Below are positions 44,258 to 53,458 of a stretch of 61,954 nucleotides of DNA, in pieces (the stretch's first letter is position 1; each line of letters starts with the position of its first letter). A program made the position numbers and the translations under genes. The stretch comes from JAWBMQ01 sp038828875 (GTDB lineage Archaea; Nanobdellota; Nanobdellia; Woesearchaeales; JAWBMQ01): NCBI GenBank assembly GCA_038828875.1, contig JAWBMQ010000007.1, forward strand, positions 1 through 61,954, read 5' to 3'. The notes below the pieces were generated by a model that searched no databases, was not told the origin of the DNA, and worked only from the letters and a program-made list of their open reading frames with translations.

Positions 44258-44866
44258 ATGGAATTAGATAATTTAGAGGAAAAGCAAAGAATATTTGGAT
44301 TAATTGAACAACAGATGAATATTAGTGAATTGTACAGTAATTTAGAAAAAGTTAGTTCAAAATTAAAACAACAGTATGACATAGATCTGTTAAATATTAA
44401 TGATTTTTATCAAGACGAAGAAATTGATGAATATTTGAAAATTTCCACAATTTCAAAAGATATTGCATATTTAGATTATCTTTCTATGCATAAAGATAGA
44501 GATAAAGTTAAGGATCATTACGTTAATTGTTTGTATAAATCAGAAAATGGAATTAAGGATGTTCTTTATTATTTGAAAAAGTTGGAAGAAAATTATATCA
44601 AAAAACCAAATTTTATTTGGAATTTAAAGAATTATTTAGAAACTCTCGATTTGTTCTCAAAAACTAAAGAGATTTATTTTCAAACTGTAGGAGATTTTTA
44701 TGATGCTTTGAATATTTTTGTTAAAAAGAATTTAGCAAATAAATATAAATCTAAGGAAGAGTTATTGAATGATTTGGTTTATCTTTCTGAAATGAATAAA
44801 CTTTACATAACTTCAGAGAATATGCTAAAAACAAATACTTTTATGGTACTTTATTACTTTTTTTAA
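44258..44866 (+). CDS. Helical protein in the PD-(D/E)XK operon
   Basis: A 202-residue, mostly helical soluble protein without recognisable motifs (ELYSNLEKVSSKLKQQYD, KDVLYYLKKLEENYIKKP). The start ATG 44258 follows an AGGTG site; the in-frame GTG 44249 is part of that site. It lies 9 bp after the second nuclease-like gene and is probably part of the same transcript. Its last 4 bases overlap the convergent bud32 gene. Function unknown. Confidence 0.6.
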   Translation: MELDNLEEKQRIFGLIEQQMNISELYSNLEKVSSKLKQQYDIDLLNINDFYQDEEIDEYLKISTISKDIAYLDYLSMHKDRDKVKDHYVNCLYKSENGIKDVLYYLKKLEENYIKKPNFIWNLKNYLETLDLFSKTKEIYFQTVGDFYDALNIFVKKNLANKYKSKEELLNDLVYLSEMNKLYITSENMLKTNTFMVLYYFF

Positions 44867-45456
44867 CCTTTGTGTTTATATCTTCCTCTAAGCTCAATCT
44901 TTTTTAGTTGTTCTAAAACTTTTTCATAATCTTTGTAATTTTTGTAACCTTCTAGAAAATAGTTAAATGCATTCTGAAGATTGAAATGCTTACTCTCTAA
45001 AGCTTCTTTGAATAAGTGTAAATCTACTGCTTTATCTTCAATTCTTTTAGAAATAAAACTTAAACCAAAATCTATTAAATAAATTTCATCATTTTTGAAA
45101 ATCATGTTAGATGTAGTTAAATCTTGATGAATTATGTCATTTTCATGTAAGATTGAAACTATTTGTCCAACTTTTTTAATAATTTCCTTGTAATTTTGTT
45201 CGTTTAGATAATCTCTTAATTTTATTCCTTCTATGTATTCCATTATTATAGTGTTTTTATTGTACTCTATAACCTTAGGAACTTTTATTTTATTTTCTAA
45301 CTTTTTTAAAATATTAACTTCTACTTTTGTTCTGTGTTTAATTAAGAAATCATCTAATTGTTTTACTCTGTAACTCTTCGAAATCCTTTCTTTTATTATT
45401 AATTTCTTTTCTTCATCTAATTTTATTATTGCTTCAGCGCCTTGAGAGATTATCAT
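44863..45456 (-). CDS. bud32: KEOPS complex kinase/ATPase Bud32
   Basis: A 197-residue small RIO-like kinase. Visible: glycine-poor loop QGAEAII, catalytic loop HQDLTTSNMIF (His110, Asp112; most homologues read HGD), metal-binding DFGLSF (129-134) and the C-terminal RGRYKHKG tail that contacts Kae1. In KEOPS it acts as an ATPase needed for t6A synthesis. It is a stand-alone gene, not fused to Kae1 as in some archaea. It overlaps gatE by 4 bp, so both are translated from one message. Pcc1 is encoded at 10537. Confidence 0.93.
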   Translation of the reverse strand: MIISQGAEAIIKLDEEKKLIIKERISKSYRVKQLDDFLIKHRTKVEVNILKKLENKIKVPKVIEYNKNTIIMEYIEGIKLRDYLNEQNYKEIIKKVGQIVSILHENDIIHQDLTTSNMIFKNDEIYLIDFGLSFISKRIEDKAVDLHLFKEALESKHFNLQNAFNYFLEGYKNYKDYEKVLEQLKKIELRGRYKHKG

Positions 45457-47270
45457 TTTGAAAACTCCTCTTGAATTAATTTTAACAACTCTTGAGGATT
45501 GTACTTTGTTTTGTATTCATTCATAATTAATGATGTGGTTTTTCCAAGGTTGAAGTTGTTCTTCTTACAATCTCTTATTTTTTCAATTATTTCTTGCTTT
45601 AGCTTTTCTGGATTTTGATTTAAAATTTGGCTGAACTTTTCTTGAATCTTTTCTTTATTATCTATGTATGATGTTATTTCATTTAGGAGCTGTGTAGGTA
45701 AGTTGTTATCAGAAATTGTTTTCAATGCATAGATTACGTTTTCTTTTATTTCTTCTAAATCTTTATCAATACTTAATAAGAACGTTGCTATAGTGGTTGG
45801 TTTTATTTTGAATTTGATTAATTCATCGAAATAAGAACAATCTGATGCTATTTGTTCTGCTACATCTTTGCTTAAACCAAGAGCTTCATATTCTTTAATT
45901 TTTTCGAAGATCGATTTTGGAATTTCTACAGGGAACGGTTTAATTACGGGAACATCTGTTTCAGGATACATTCTTTCAGAGCCGGGCATAGGTCGTAGGA
46001 AGGATGTTGTAAAATTTTCATTAACTTTTCTAACTTCCTTTGGAATTCCATCAAAAGCCAGCAAAACCCTTTGATAGATCATCTCAAATGCATTTTTGAG
46101 CTGTTCTTCTGTACCTGCAATCAATATGTAATTATCTAATTCAGAAATGTTTAGTTCTTTTTCTATTACTTCAAGATCTTCTTTGGTAAAACCATATTTA
46201 AGTTGAATCAATTCATCTCTATGAAACAATCCTTTTAAACCGAAAAGTTTAGCGATTCCTGCTAATTCAGTACCAAAACGTAAATCTGGCAACAATTCAA
46301 AACCAAAAACATTGATCATCTTTGGAAATTTCATTCCCTTTATCTTTTGATTTGAATTTATTGCAGATTGTAAGATTTTGTTTTTAGTTTTTACTAAAGC
46401 TTGAGTTAAATCTATTATCTCGAATTTGATTTCTTCTTTGCTTAGTGTTTTATTCAAATATTCTTTAAGTTCTAGAAGTCTTAGCTGTCTTATAACTTCA
46501 TATTTTGCGATAATGTGTAAGTTTTTCAAATCCTGAGCTCCTTTAATTTCTACTCTGTTGTTGTTTAATATTGAAATGTTTAAATCTTGTCTTATTGTTC
46601 CTAATCCTCTTTTTACATTCAAACTTCTCAACGTTAAACCTATTTTTTTAGCTACTTCTTTTAGATGTTCTGGATTCTTTATTTCTGGATTAGTAGCAAT
46701 TTCTATCAAAGGAATTCCTAATCGATTAAGATGATAAATTACTTCATTTTCCTTTTTTTCTATTATCTTACATGCATCTTCTTCCAAGCATATTGTAGCA
46801 ATTGTTACTCCATCAATGTTTCCATCGTAAGAAACAAGCATAGTTCTTTGAAAACCAGTAGTGTTGGAACCATCTACTACTATCTTTCTCATAACCTGAA
46901 TTTCATCTACAATTTTACAATTAAGCAATTTTGATGCTTGCAAAGTTATCTTTAATGCTTCTTGATTTATTTCATGAGGTGGCTCTTCATCTAGCTCAAC
47001 TAAACAAACTTCAGTAGATTTTCCTCTGTAGATAAAGGTTTTCTCTTTTTTTCTTTCGTATTGTGCTGCTAAATCGATTTCTCCTGTTTCACTTTGGGAA
47101 ATGTGCAATTTCCTTCTAACTTCAAAATCATAATCGTCACTGCTATTGCTTGGACAAGAGCAAAATAGCTTTTTTGTGTTCAGCTGTTGATGTATCTCCA
47201 ATCCTGCTTTAAAATTTAATTTTTCATAATCCAGATTTTCATAATTTTTTAGGTTGATTTGTGTTTTCAT
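45453..47270 (-). CDS. gatE: Glutamyl-tRNA(Gln) amidotransferase subunit E
   Basis: A 605-residue archaeal GatE: GatB-like cradle domain (KAGLEIHQQLNTKKLFC, LVELDEEPPHEIN, RLGIPLIEIATNPEI, RQDLNISI), an AspRS-like insertion (about 270-410, PKMINVFGFELLPDLRFGTELA) that distinguishes GatE from GatB, and a C-terminal helical YqeY-like tail binding the tRNA. With GatD it converts Glu-tRNA-Gln to Gln-tRNA-Gln, so the organism lacks or bypasses GlnRS. GatD is not in the window. The 4-bp overlap couples bud32 to it. Confidence 0.96.
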   Translation of the reverse strand: MKTQINLKNYENLDYEKLNFKAGLEIHQQLNTKKLFCSCPSNSSDDYDFEVRRKLHISQSETGEIDLAAQYERKKEKTFIYRGKSTEVCLVELDEEPPHEINQEALKITLQASKLLNCKIVDEIQVMRKIVVDGSNTTGFQRTMLVSYDGNIDGVTIATICLEEDACKIIEKKENEVIYHLNRLGIPLIEIATNPEIKNPEHLKEVAKKIGLTLRSLNVKRGLGTIRQDLNISILNNNRVEIKGAQDLKNLHIIAKYEVIRQLRLLELKEYLNKTLSKEEIKFEIIDLTQALVKTKNKILQSAINSNQKIKGMKFPKMINVFGFELLPDLRFGTELAGIAKLFGLKGLFHRDELIQLKYGFTKEDLEVIEKELNISELDNYILIAGTEEQLKNAFEMIYQRVLLAFDGIPKEVRKVNENFTTSFLRPMPGSERMYPETDVPVIKPFPVEIPKSIFEKIKEYEALGLSKDVAEQIASDCSYFDELIKFKIKPTTIATFLLSIDKDLEEIKENVIYALKTISDNNLPTQLLNEITSYIDNKEKIQEKFSQILNQNPEKLKQEIIEKIRDCKKNNFNLGKTTSLIMNEYKTKYNPQELLKLIQEEFSK

Positions 47271-47383
47271 GATTTTTTTGTTGGTTTTTTCTTTTTAAAT
47301 TGTTTTTGATTTTTTAGATAATATTATGTTTATAGTTTAGTATAGTTTTTTCTATTTTAGTTGGTATCTTTTGGATATCTTTA

Positions 47384-47423
47384 AAACTTACTCCCTTGTA
47401 AGTTTATCAAAAGATTTAAATAA
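47384..47423 (+). promoter_or_regulatory. Promoter of the surface-protein gene with an upstream inverted repeat
   Basis: AAACTTAC (47384-47391) and GTAAGTTT (47398-47405) form a perfect 8-bp inverted repeat with a 6-bp spacer. A TATA-like TTTAAATAA follows at 47415-47423. The repeat is placed where an activator or BRE-adjacent regulator would bind. The implied 5' leader to ATG 47525 is about 75-80 bases, unusually long for this genome. Confidence 0.4.
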
Positions 47424-47524
47424 GTTTTTAATTTTCTATGTAAAACTCGTAAGGATAAGATTCAAAATTAAGGACTAATTAATTTTGTTTCTTATTCTTT
47501 TGAGTAAAAAAAGAGGTGGAAAAA

Positions 47525-50365
47525 ATGAAGAATTCAAAAATTATATTTTTGTTTATATTAGCTTTGAGTATGATAAATAGTATTTTTGCTTTGAATTTAA
47601 ATATTTCTCCAATAGCAAAAGATAACGTAGTAGTAAAAACTGAAGCAGAAGAATTTAATATTACTGTCTTAGTAGATTCTTTGGCAAATGTTTCTATTAA
47701 TATCACTAATTCTTCAGATGATGTTGTTTATAGTTATAAAATAGAAGGTGTGGGTGAAATTAATTTTTCTGTGAATTTCTCTGATAAAGATGATGATTTT
47801 TACACGGTTCTTGTTTTTGCAAATAATAGCGTGGATATAGTTTTTAACTTTTCAGGATTCTATCTATTTACTAAAAATATGAGCGAGCTTTATAATCTAT
47901 TAAACGATTCTGAAACTACTCAATTGAATGAAATCGATGATTGGAATAGTGTTCAAAATGTTAAATTTACAACATCTATAGGAAAAATTGAATTTAATGA
48001 ACCTATAAATTTTACAGATAATAAAACAATTCAGGCATTGCTTAATTTATCTCAGTATTTTTTAATGTTAGCTCAACAAAAAAATGTAATAATTGGCTTA
48101 GATTCTGCGGAAACAGCGTTATTTGCATTGAATAAAACTGCTAATGTTACGGTCTTTAATTATTCTCAATATAATATAAAAATACCTAAAATTCTTAGAG
48201 ATGGACTAGAATGTAGTGATTGTCAAATTCTTAACATGAATGAAGATTTAACTTTTCAAGTTCCTCATTGGAGTAATTATACTGTTACTCAAACACCAGC
48301 AAATGTAACTGATGTTACCTTAAATCAAACAAGTATTAATTTAGAAAATAGATTGTTAGAAATAAATATAACAATGAGTCAAGAAATGAACACATCGGTT
48401 AATTTAACAGTTGTTCTAAGTCTTAGCGGTAGTTGGGTTTCAGGAGATTGGGTTAATAAAACATTATGGCAAGGAGTTTATAATTTTAGTGAAAATTTAA
48501 ATGCTAATACAGTTCAAATTAACATTAGTGATGGAGTAGATGAAACAGGAACAGTGATGTTACCAAATATTACAATTAAGAATTTGAATGTAGATACGAA
48601 GAAACCAATAGCCACAATAACTTTTAATAGAACTTTGATAAATTTAGATAATAAGGAATTAAAAGTGACAGTTTCATTTGATGAAAATATGAATACAGCA
48701 GTAACTCCAACAGTTAGTTTAAGTGGAGTAGATAGTAGTAATTATATATCACAATCACAATGGAAAAATAATGGAGAAGTTTATGAAGTTACTTATACAT
48801 TTAAAGAAGGAGTAGAATTAATAGAAAATTTGACATTTACAATTAGTGGAGGAAAAGATTTAGCAGGAAATGGGATGGCTTCAGCTCAAAAAACTGAAGA
48901 AGTAACTATAGATACGAAGAAGCCGACAGCGACAATAACAATAGATGCTCCAAATGTAATTAATTTAACTAACAGGACTTTAATAATCAATGTAAGTTTT
49001 GATGAAAATATGAGTACTAATGAGAATTTAACAGTTGATGTAAATGTTAGTGGTAATTGGTTAAGTAGGAATTGGGTTAATGCAACATTATGGCAAGGAC
49101 TGTATGAAGTTGCACAAGGAGTAGAATCTGTAGGAGTTAAATTTACAATTAGTGGAGGAAAAGATTTAGCAGGAAATGGGATGGATTCAACTGAACAAAC
49201 AAAAGAAGTAATGATAGATACAATAGCACCACAGATAATAAGTATTAGTGTAAATCCTGCTCAAGTAACTACAATGCAGCAAGTACAAGCAGGAGTTAAT
49301 ATTACTCTTACATTTAATTCAAGTAGATTAGATGATGGAACTATTAATTGTAGTTTACAAAAAGATGGAATTATTAATGTTAATTCAGGATGGAATAAGC
49401 AAGCTTCAATAGTGTTGAATTCAGGAAACATAGGTAGCTTAGGAAATGGAAATGTTAGTGTTACGTGTATTGTTGTTGATAACGCAGGAAATGAACATAC
49501 TTTAAGTACATCATTCATTAAAAATGTATCTACTCCAGTTATAAAGTATGCATATTTTGTAGATAACGATAAAGATGGAGTTGTAGGTGATAATGATGAA
49601 ATTGTTGTGGTATTTGATCAAGAAGTAAGTAACAATCAAGAAACAAATGCAAGTTTGATTTTCAGTATTGAAGGAGTGAATTTAGAGAATAGTACAATTT
49701 CTGTTCAAGGAACAAAGGTTACTATAACCCTTCAAGATGTTACAAATTTCGTAGAAGATATTAAAAACTCAAATAAGATAATTTCAGTAAAACAAGGTCA
49801 AAAGAATTTAACAAAGAAAGATACAGTTGATCCAGCAACAGGAAGTGCAGTTATTGCATTTGGTAAAGTAGATATTAGCAATGGAGTTATATTTTCAGTA
49901 CCAAGTTGTGTAAATATGAATATGATAAATTCAGCAATTGGTACAAGAACAGGTACATTCCAAGAATATACAATAAATAAAACCTGGAAAACAGCAACAA
50001 GATTTGAGCCATTAAAAGGCTACAAGTATGTAGGAACTGAAACATTTGAAATGCCAATTTATACAAATTCAAGTGCATGTGACTTTTTAAATCAAACTTT
50101 GAAAGTGAACAATGGATTTAGTTTGCTAGGTTTGAATTCATTTAGAAAAGAATTATTTAATGATTGGTTAGTAACATTGACAAGAAAGAGTAAAGTTGAG
50201 GCATTTGTTCCATGGATTTTAGATAAAGATGGAAAAGCAGTAGTAGTTTATGACTTAAATTCAGGATTTCCTGGCTATATAGAACCATTTGAAGCATATT
50301 GGATTTGGTATAGTGGAACAACTGAAGTTTTATTTAAGGGCATAGTAGAATTAACTCCTCAATAA
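47525..50365 (+). CDS. S-layer/adhesin-like surface protein with Ig-like repeats
   Basis: A 946-residue protein with a signal peptide (IIFLFILALSMINSIFA) and many N-glycosylation sequons (NIT, NVS, NLT). After an N-terminal part of about 255 residues come three related bacterial-Ig-like repeats (about 259-355, 357-463, 463-564) with DTKKPTATITF, SFDENMNT and ISGGKDLAGNGM, and a further beta domain. A calcium-loop-like DNDKDGVVGDND lies near residue 683. The C-terminal domain (GYKYVGTETF ... GYIEPFEAYWIWY) resembles domains seen in archaeal surface proteins. GAGGTGG precedes ATG 47525. Likely a major cell-surface glycoprotein; the next gene may anchor it. Confidence 0.75.
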   Translation: MKNSKIIFLFILALSMINSIFALNLNISPIAKDNVVVKTEAEEFNITVLVDSLANVSINITNSSDDVVYSYKIEGVGEINFSVNFSDKDDDFYTVLVFANNSVDIVFNFSGFYLFTKNMSELYNLLNDSETTQLNEIDDWNSVQNVKFTTSIGKIEFNEPINFTDNKTIQALLNLSQYFLMLAQQKNVIIGLDSAETALFALNKTANVTVFNYSQYNIKIPKILRDGLECSDCQILNMNEDLTFQVPHWSNYTVTQTPANVTDVTLNQTSINLENRLLEINITMSQEMNTSVNLTVVLSLSGSWVSGDWVNKTLWQGVYNFSENLNANTVQINISDGVDETGTVMLPNITIKNLNVDTKKPIATITFNRTLINLDNKELKVTVSFDENMNTAVTPTVSLSGVDSSNYISQSQWKNNGEVYEVTYTFKEGVELIENLTFTISGGKDLAGNGMASAQKTEEVTIDTKKPTATITIDAPNVINLTNRTLIINVSFDENMSTNENLTVDVNVSGNWLSRNWVNATLWQGLYEVAQGVESVGVKFTISGGKDLAGNGMDSTEQTKEVMIDTIAPQIISISVNPAQVTTMQQVQAGVNITLTFNSSRLDDGTINCSLQKDGIINVNSGWNKQASIVLNSGNIGSLGNGNVSVTCIVVDNAGNEHTLSTSFIKNVSTPVIKYAYFVDNDKDGVVGDNDEIVVVFDQEVSNNQETNASLIFSIEGVNLENSTISVQGTKVTITLQDVTNFVEDIKNSNKIISVKQGQKNLTKKDTVDPATGSAVIAFGKVDISNGVIFSVPSCVNMNMINSAIGTRTGTFQEYTINKTWKTATRFEPLKGYKYVGTETFEMPIYTNSSACDFLNQTLKVNNGFSLLGLNSFRKELFNDWLVTLTRKSKVEAFVPWILDKDGKAVVVYDLNSGFPGYIEPFEAYWIWYSGTTEVLFKGIVELTPQ
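48303..49215 (+). repeat. Three tandem Ig-like repeat units within the surface protein
   Basis: Units of about 300 bp at 48303-48588, 48597-48912 and 48913-49215. Units 2 and 3 share an almost identical stretch (around 48835-48880 and 49140-49185, encoding TISGGKDLAGNGM), and units 1 and 3 share a NATLWQGLY/NKTLWQGVY segment. This indicates recent recombination or duplication among repeats. Confidence 0.7.
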
Positions 50366-50384
50366 AATACTAAGGTGAAAAAAG

Positions 50385-51632
50385 ATGAAAAAATTTGTTT
50401 TTTTTGTTTTTTTCTTTAGCATTTTATCAGCAATAGCATTAGAATTGCCTAAAGATCCTCATGTTTTTTATGGGACTGTAAAATTAAACAATAACGCAGT
50501 TTCAGGTGTTCTGAAATTGTACGTTAATGATGTTTATCAAGATCAAATTTCAGTTGTTAATGGTAAATTTGGAGGTTCAGGAGTTTTTGATTCTAAATTA
50601 ACAGCAACTGGAAAGAATGGAGATAATATTACTTTTGAATTGATTGTTAATTGTTATTCTACTAATAAAATAACTAAAACATATCAAGAGGGAAAAGTAG
50701 AAGAAATCACCTTAAGTTTTACAGGAACATATACTTGTAAAAAAGAACCGACTACAACTTTGCCATCAGAATTTCCTCAAGAGTTACCTCAGCCAGAATC
50801 TGATTTCAAAAAGGAGATCTTTAATTTGTTAAAAGATCAGACAAAAAATGATGAGTTACTTAAGGAAATCATTGAAACTTATGAAAACATCTTTAAATTA
50901 CTCACAGAAGATAAGATAAAAAATACTTTAGTTATCGAAGATCCATCAAAGATTCCAGATATAAGTGATTATAGAATAGATTTTGTTCTTCAAATTCCAA
51001 TTCAAGATCTAACGATTAAGGAATCTACAATACTTACCCGAGAGATTGAGAATAAAGTTCTCAGTGGATTGTTCAGAGAATTTGGTACTAATTATAAGAT
51101 AGATCCTTTAAGTGTTAGAACAAGGGCAACACTTTTCCTAGGAAAAGGTGATTTGAGAGATGTAATTCTATTAAAGTATGAAATAATTACTTCGGAGAAA
51201 ACAGTTGTTATGTATATTCCTAAAACAGTTGCGGAATCAACAGATTTTCTAATTGGAAATTTTACTGTAATAGAAAAGGATCCAATAATTCTTTTTGAGA
51301 ATCAAGCTAAGATAGAGCTTTTAATAAATGTAAAATCAGCTAGTGAGTTGCAACAAAAAATTAAGGATTTATCAGCTATAGTAATCACAAAGCTTGCAGA
51401 AGTTCAGAAACAGCCTGAAATCAAACCCCCTGAACAGCCCAAGCCACCTTCAAAAGAAGAACCTCAACAGCCTCAAGTTACTGAGGAAAAACCTCAAGAA
51501 GAAATACCACAGATAAGCAAACAAGTGGAAGAAAAACCAAAGATTTGGTTGTATTTAATTATAGCAGTTATTATAGCGCTACTATTAATCTTGGCAGCAA
51601 CAATGCTAAAAAAATCAAAAACTAAGCAATAA
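50385..51632 (+). CDS. Stalked type I membrane protein downstream of the surface protein
   Basis: A 415-residue protein: signal peptide (FVFFVFFFSILSAIAL), an N-terminal beta domain with a carboxypeptidase-regulatory-like look (HVFYGTVKLNNNAVSGVLKL), a Thr/Pro linker, a central alpha/beta domain (about 130-330), a Pro/Glu-rich stalk (PPEQPKPPSKEEPQQP, about 345-385), one transmembrane helix (about 389-408) and a short basic tail. AAGGTGAAAAAAG precedes ATG 50385, 19 bp after the surface-protein gene. Co-expression suggests it anchors or displays that protein, which has no membrane helix; this is inference. Confidence 0.7.
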   Translation: MKKFVFFVFFFSILSAIALELPKDPHVFYGTVKLNNNAVSGVLKLYVNDVYQDQISVVNGKFGGSGVFDSKLTATGKNGDNITFELIVNCYSTNKITKTYQEGKVEEITLSFTGTYTCKKEPTTTLPSEFPQELPQPESDFKKEIFNLLKDQTKNDELLKEIIETYENIFKLLTEDKIKNTLVIEDPSKIPDISDYRIDFVLQIPIQDLTIKESTILTREIENKVLSGLFREFGTNYKIDPLSVRTRATLFLGKGDLRDVILLKYEIITSEKTVVMYIPKTVAESTDFLIGNFTVIEKDPIILFENQAKIELLINVKSASELQQKIKDLSAIVITKLAEVQKQPEIKPPEQPKPPSKEEPQQPQVTEEKPQEEIPQISKQVEEKPKIWLYLIIAVIIALLLILAATMLKKSKTKQ

Positions 51633-52084
51633 ATTTTAGTATATTTAAAAAATTAATACATCTATAACGAACATAAGGAGTTTTAAATTGAAATGTAAAA
51701 ATAATTTTTTTGTTTTAAGTGAACAAATTTATTTAAGTAATTTTAAACGGGATCTTCAGTTATATGCTTAATAATTTTTAATATATATTAATGGCAATGT
51801 GAATTTTGTAAAAATACGAAAGCTTTTGTATATTTATTTCTTAATTATAGTCTGTTGATTTAAATGGTCTAAGAAGTTGATTTCTTCCGAAGTCATCTCT
51901 TTCAAAGGAAGTAGTTTTCTACAGCGAAGCTCTCTGTTATATTCCTTAATTGGTAAATTTATAAATAAATCAATATAATAATATATAGAAGGGTAAAGAT
52001 GGAAGATGAAATATCCAAAGCGATATTTAGAAACAAAAGAAGTTGAAAAAGAGTCAATAAAATTGTAAAAGATACAACTAAAAC
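51633..52084. other. Long intergenic region with a possible open-ended minus-strand gene fragment
   Basis: No complete gene is visible between the membrane-protein stop and the gap. A minus-strand frame that ends at TAA 51834-51836 is open into the gap and its last 50 codons look protein-like (LPIKEYNRELRCRKLLPLK, then EMTSEEINFLDHLNQQ), with richer base composition than the AT-rich surroundings. I do not recognise it. It may be the 3' end of a gene interrupted by the gap or a decayed fragment. TATA-like AT stretches occur around 51960-51990. Confidence 0.4.
52006..52084 (+). pseudogene. Short frameshifted coding fragment next to the gap
   Basis: ATG 52006 starts MKYPKRYLETKEVEKESIK and then meets a TAA at 52066; in the next frame the reading KIVKDTTK continues into the gap. 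A one-base loss in the AAAA run near 52060 explains this. It may be the 5' part of the methylase module or a small upstream gene of it. The weak length makes it uncertain. Confidence 0.25.
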
Positions 52085-52183
52085 NNNNNNNNNNNNNNNN
52101 NNNNNNNNNNNNNNNNNNNNNNNNNNNNNNNNNNNNNNNNNNNNNNNNNNNNNNNNNNNNNNNNNNNNNNNNNNNNNNNNNNN
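52085..52183. other. Scaffold gap (99 N)
   Basis: Ninety-nine ambiguous bases mark a join between contigs. True length and order across it are unknown. Several coding frames on both sides are disturbed by single-base indels. Confidence 1.
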
Positions 52184-52204
52184 GAAATTTGAAGATAGAA
52201 AGTA

Positions 52205-53458
52205 ATTAACATTCAATTTGCAAAAATAATCTTTGGAGACAGTAGAGAAATGGTAGAATTGGAAGATAACAGTATTGATTTAGTTGTTACATCACCTCCT
52301 TATTGGCATATTAAAAATTATGAAGTTGATGGTCAAATTGGATATGGACAATCTTTACAAGAATATCTAAAAAGTCTTTTCGTTGTATGGAAAGAATGTT
52401 TTAGAGTTTTGAAGCCTGGTGCAAGATTATGCATTAATATTGGTGATCAATTTTTAAGAAGTATAGTTTTATGGAAGTTATAAGGTAGTACCATTACATT
52501 CTGAGTTAATTATTCAATGCGAAAAAATTGGTTTTGATTATATGGGTTCAATTATTTGGCAAAAGAAAACTACTATGAATACAATAGGTGGGCAAATGTT
52601 ATGGGATCATATCCATACCCAGCAAATGGACATATAGAAATAGATTATGAGTTTATTTTAATTTTTAAGAAACCAGGTAAAAAAGTTGCTCCATCAAAAG
52701 AGATTAGAGAAAAATTTAAATTAACAAAAGAAGAGTGGAAAGAATACTTTTCTGGTCATTGGAATTTTCCTGGAGAAACACAGAAAGATCATGAAGCCAT
52801 GTTTCCAGAAGAATTACCAACGAGGTTAATTAAAATGTTTACTTTTGTTGGTGATGTAGTGTTGGATCCATTTTTAGGAAGTGGAACAACAATAAAAGCA
52901 GCACTAAATTTAGAGAGAAATTCAATTGGATATGAACTAAATGAAAAATTCTTGCCTATAATTAAGAAGAAGATAGGATTAGCCCAAAATTTGATTAACG
53001 TCAATAAAAAAATAGAGATAATAAAGAGAGATAAAACAGTGAAAATCGAAGATGTAGTAGATTATATTCCTAATATAAAAGATGCAAAACCTAAAATTAG
53101 TCCAGAATTATTTGAGTTTAAACGTCATAAATTATATACTGTCAAGAAAATCTTAGATGAGAGCACACTTGAGTTAGATACAGGTTTGTTAGTGAGATTA
53201 TTAGGTATAAAAATTATTAAAAAAATGATGCAAAAAACTATTTAGAAAAATTTGTAAAAGGAAAGCAAATATTTCTTAAATTTGATTCTGATTACAAACA
53301 AGAAAAAAATATTGTGCCTGCATATGTGTTTTTAAAAAATAAAATTTTTATTAATAAAGAAAATGGTTAAAAAAGGAATTGCAAAGGTACAAGAAGAAGA
53401 TTTTCTATATAAAGATTCTTTTTTGAAAATCAAAACATTAGGTGAAATAAATGGCTAA
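52205..53458 (+). pseudogene. DNA methyltransferase (beta class) with C-terminal thermonuclease-like domain, frameshifted
   Basis: Joining frames gives one protein. The N-part has KIIFGDSREM, then motif IV TSPPYWHIKNYEVDGQIGYG. Next come YGSYKVVPLHSELIIQ, GSYPYPANGHIEIDYEF, the SAM-binding DPFLGSGTT and SIGYELNEKF. The order (motif IV before FxGxG) is the beta class; SPPY favours N4-cytosine, or N6-adenine, methylation. The tail (STLELDTGLLVRLLGIK, YLEKFVKGKQIFLKFD, AYVFLKNKIFIN, VKKGIAKV) resembles a staphylococcal-nuclease-like domain. Single-base indels lie in TTTT 52467-52470, GGG 52590-52592, A7 53219-53225 and AAAA 53360-53363. No good start codon is visible; the gap lies just upstream. 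It overlaps the restriction gene by 8 bp. Confidence 0.75.

Noticed and set aside
51850..51950. Higher-GC stretch as a structured non-coding RNA
   Set aside because: I found no convincing stem set or C/D-box or H/ACA signature; a minus-strand protein frame explains the composition better.
51959..52216. An 85-codon minus-strand frame across the N gap
   Set aside because: A third of it is unknown sequence, and its ends overlap better-supported fragments in other frames.
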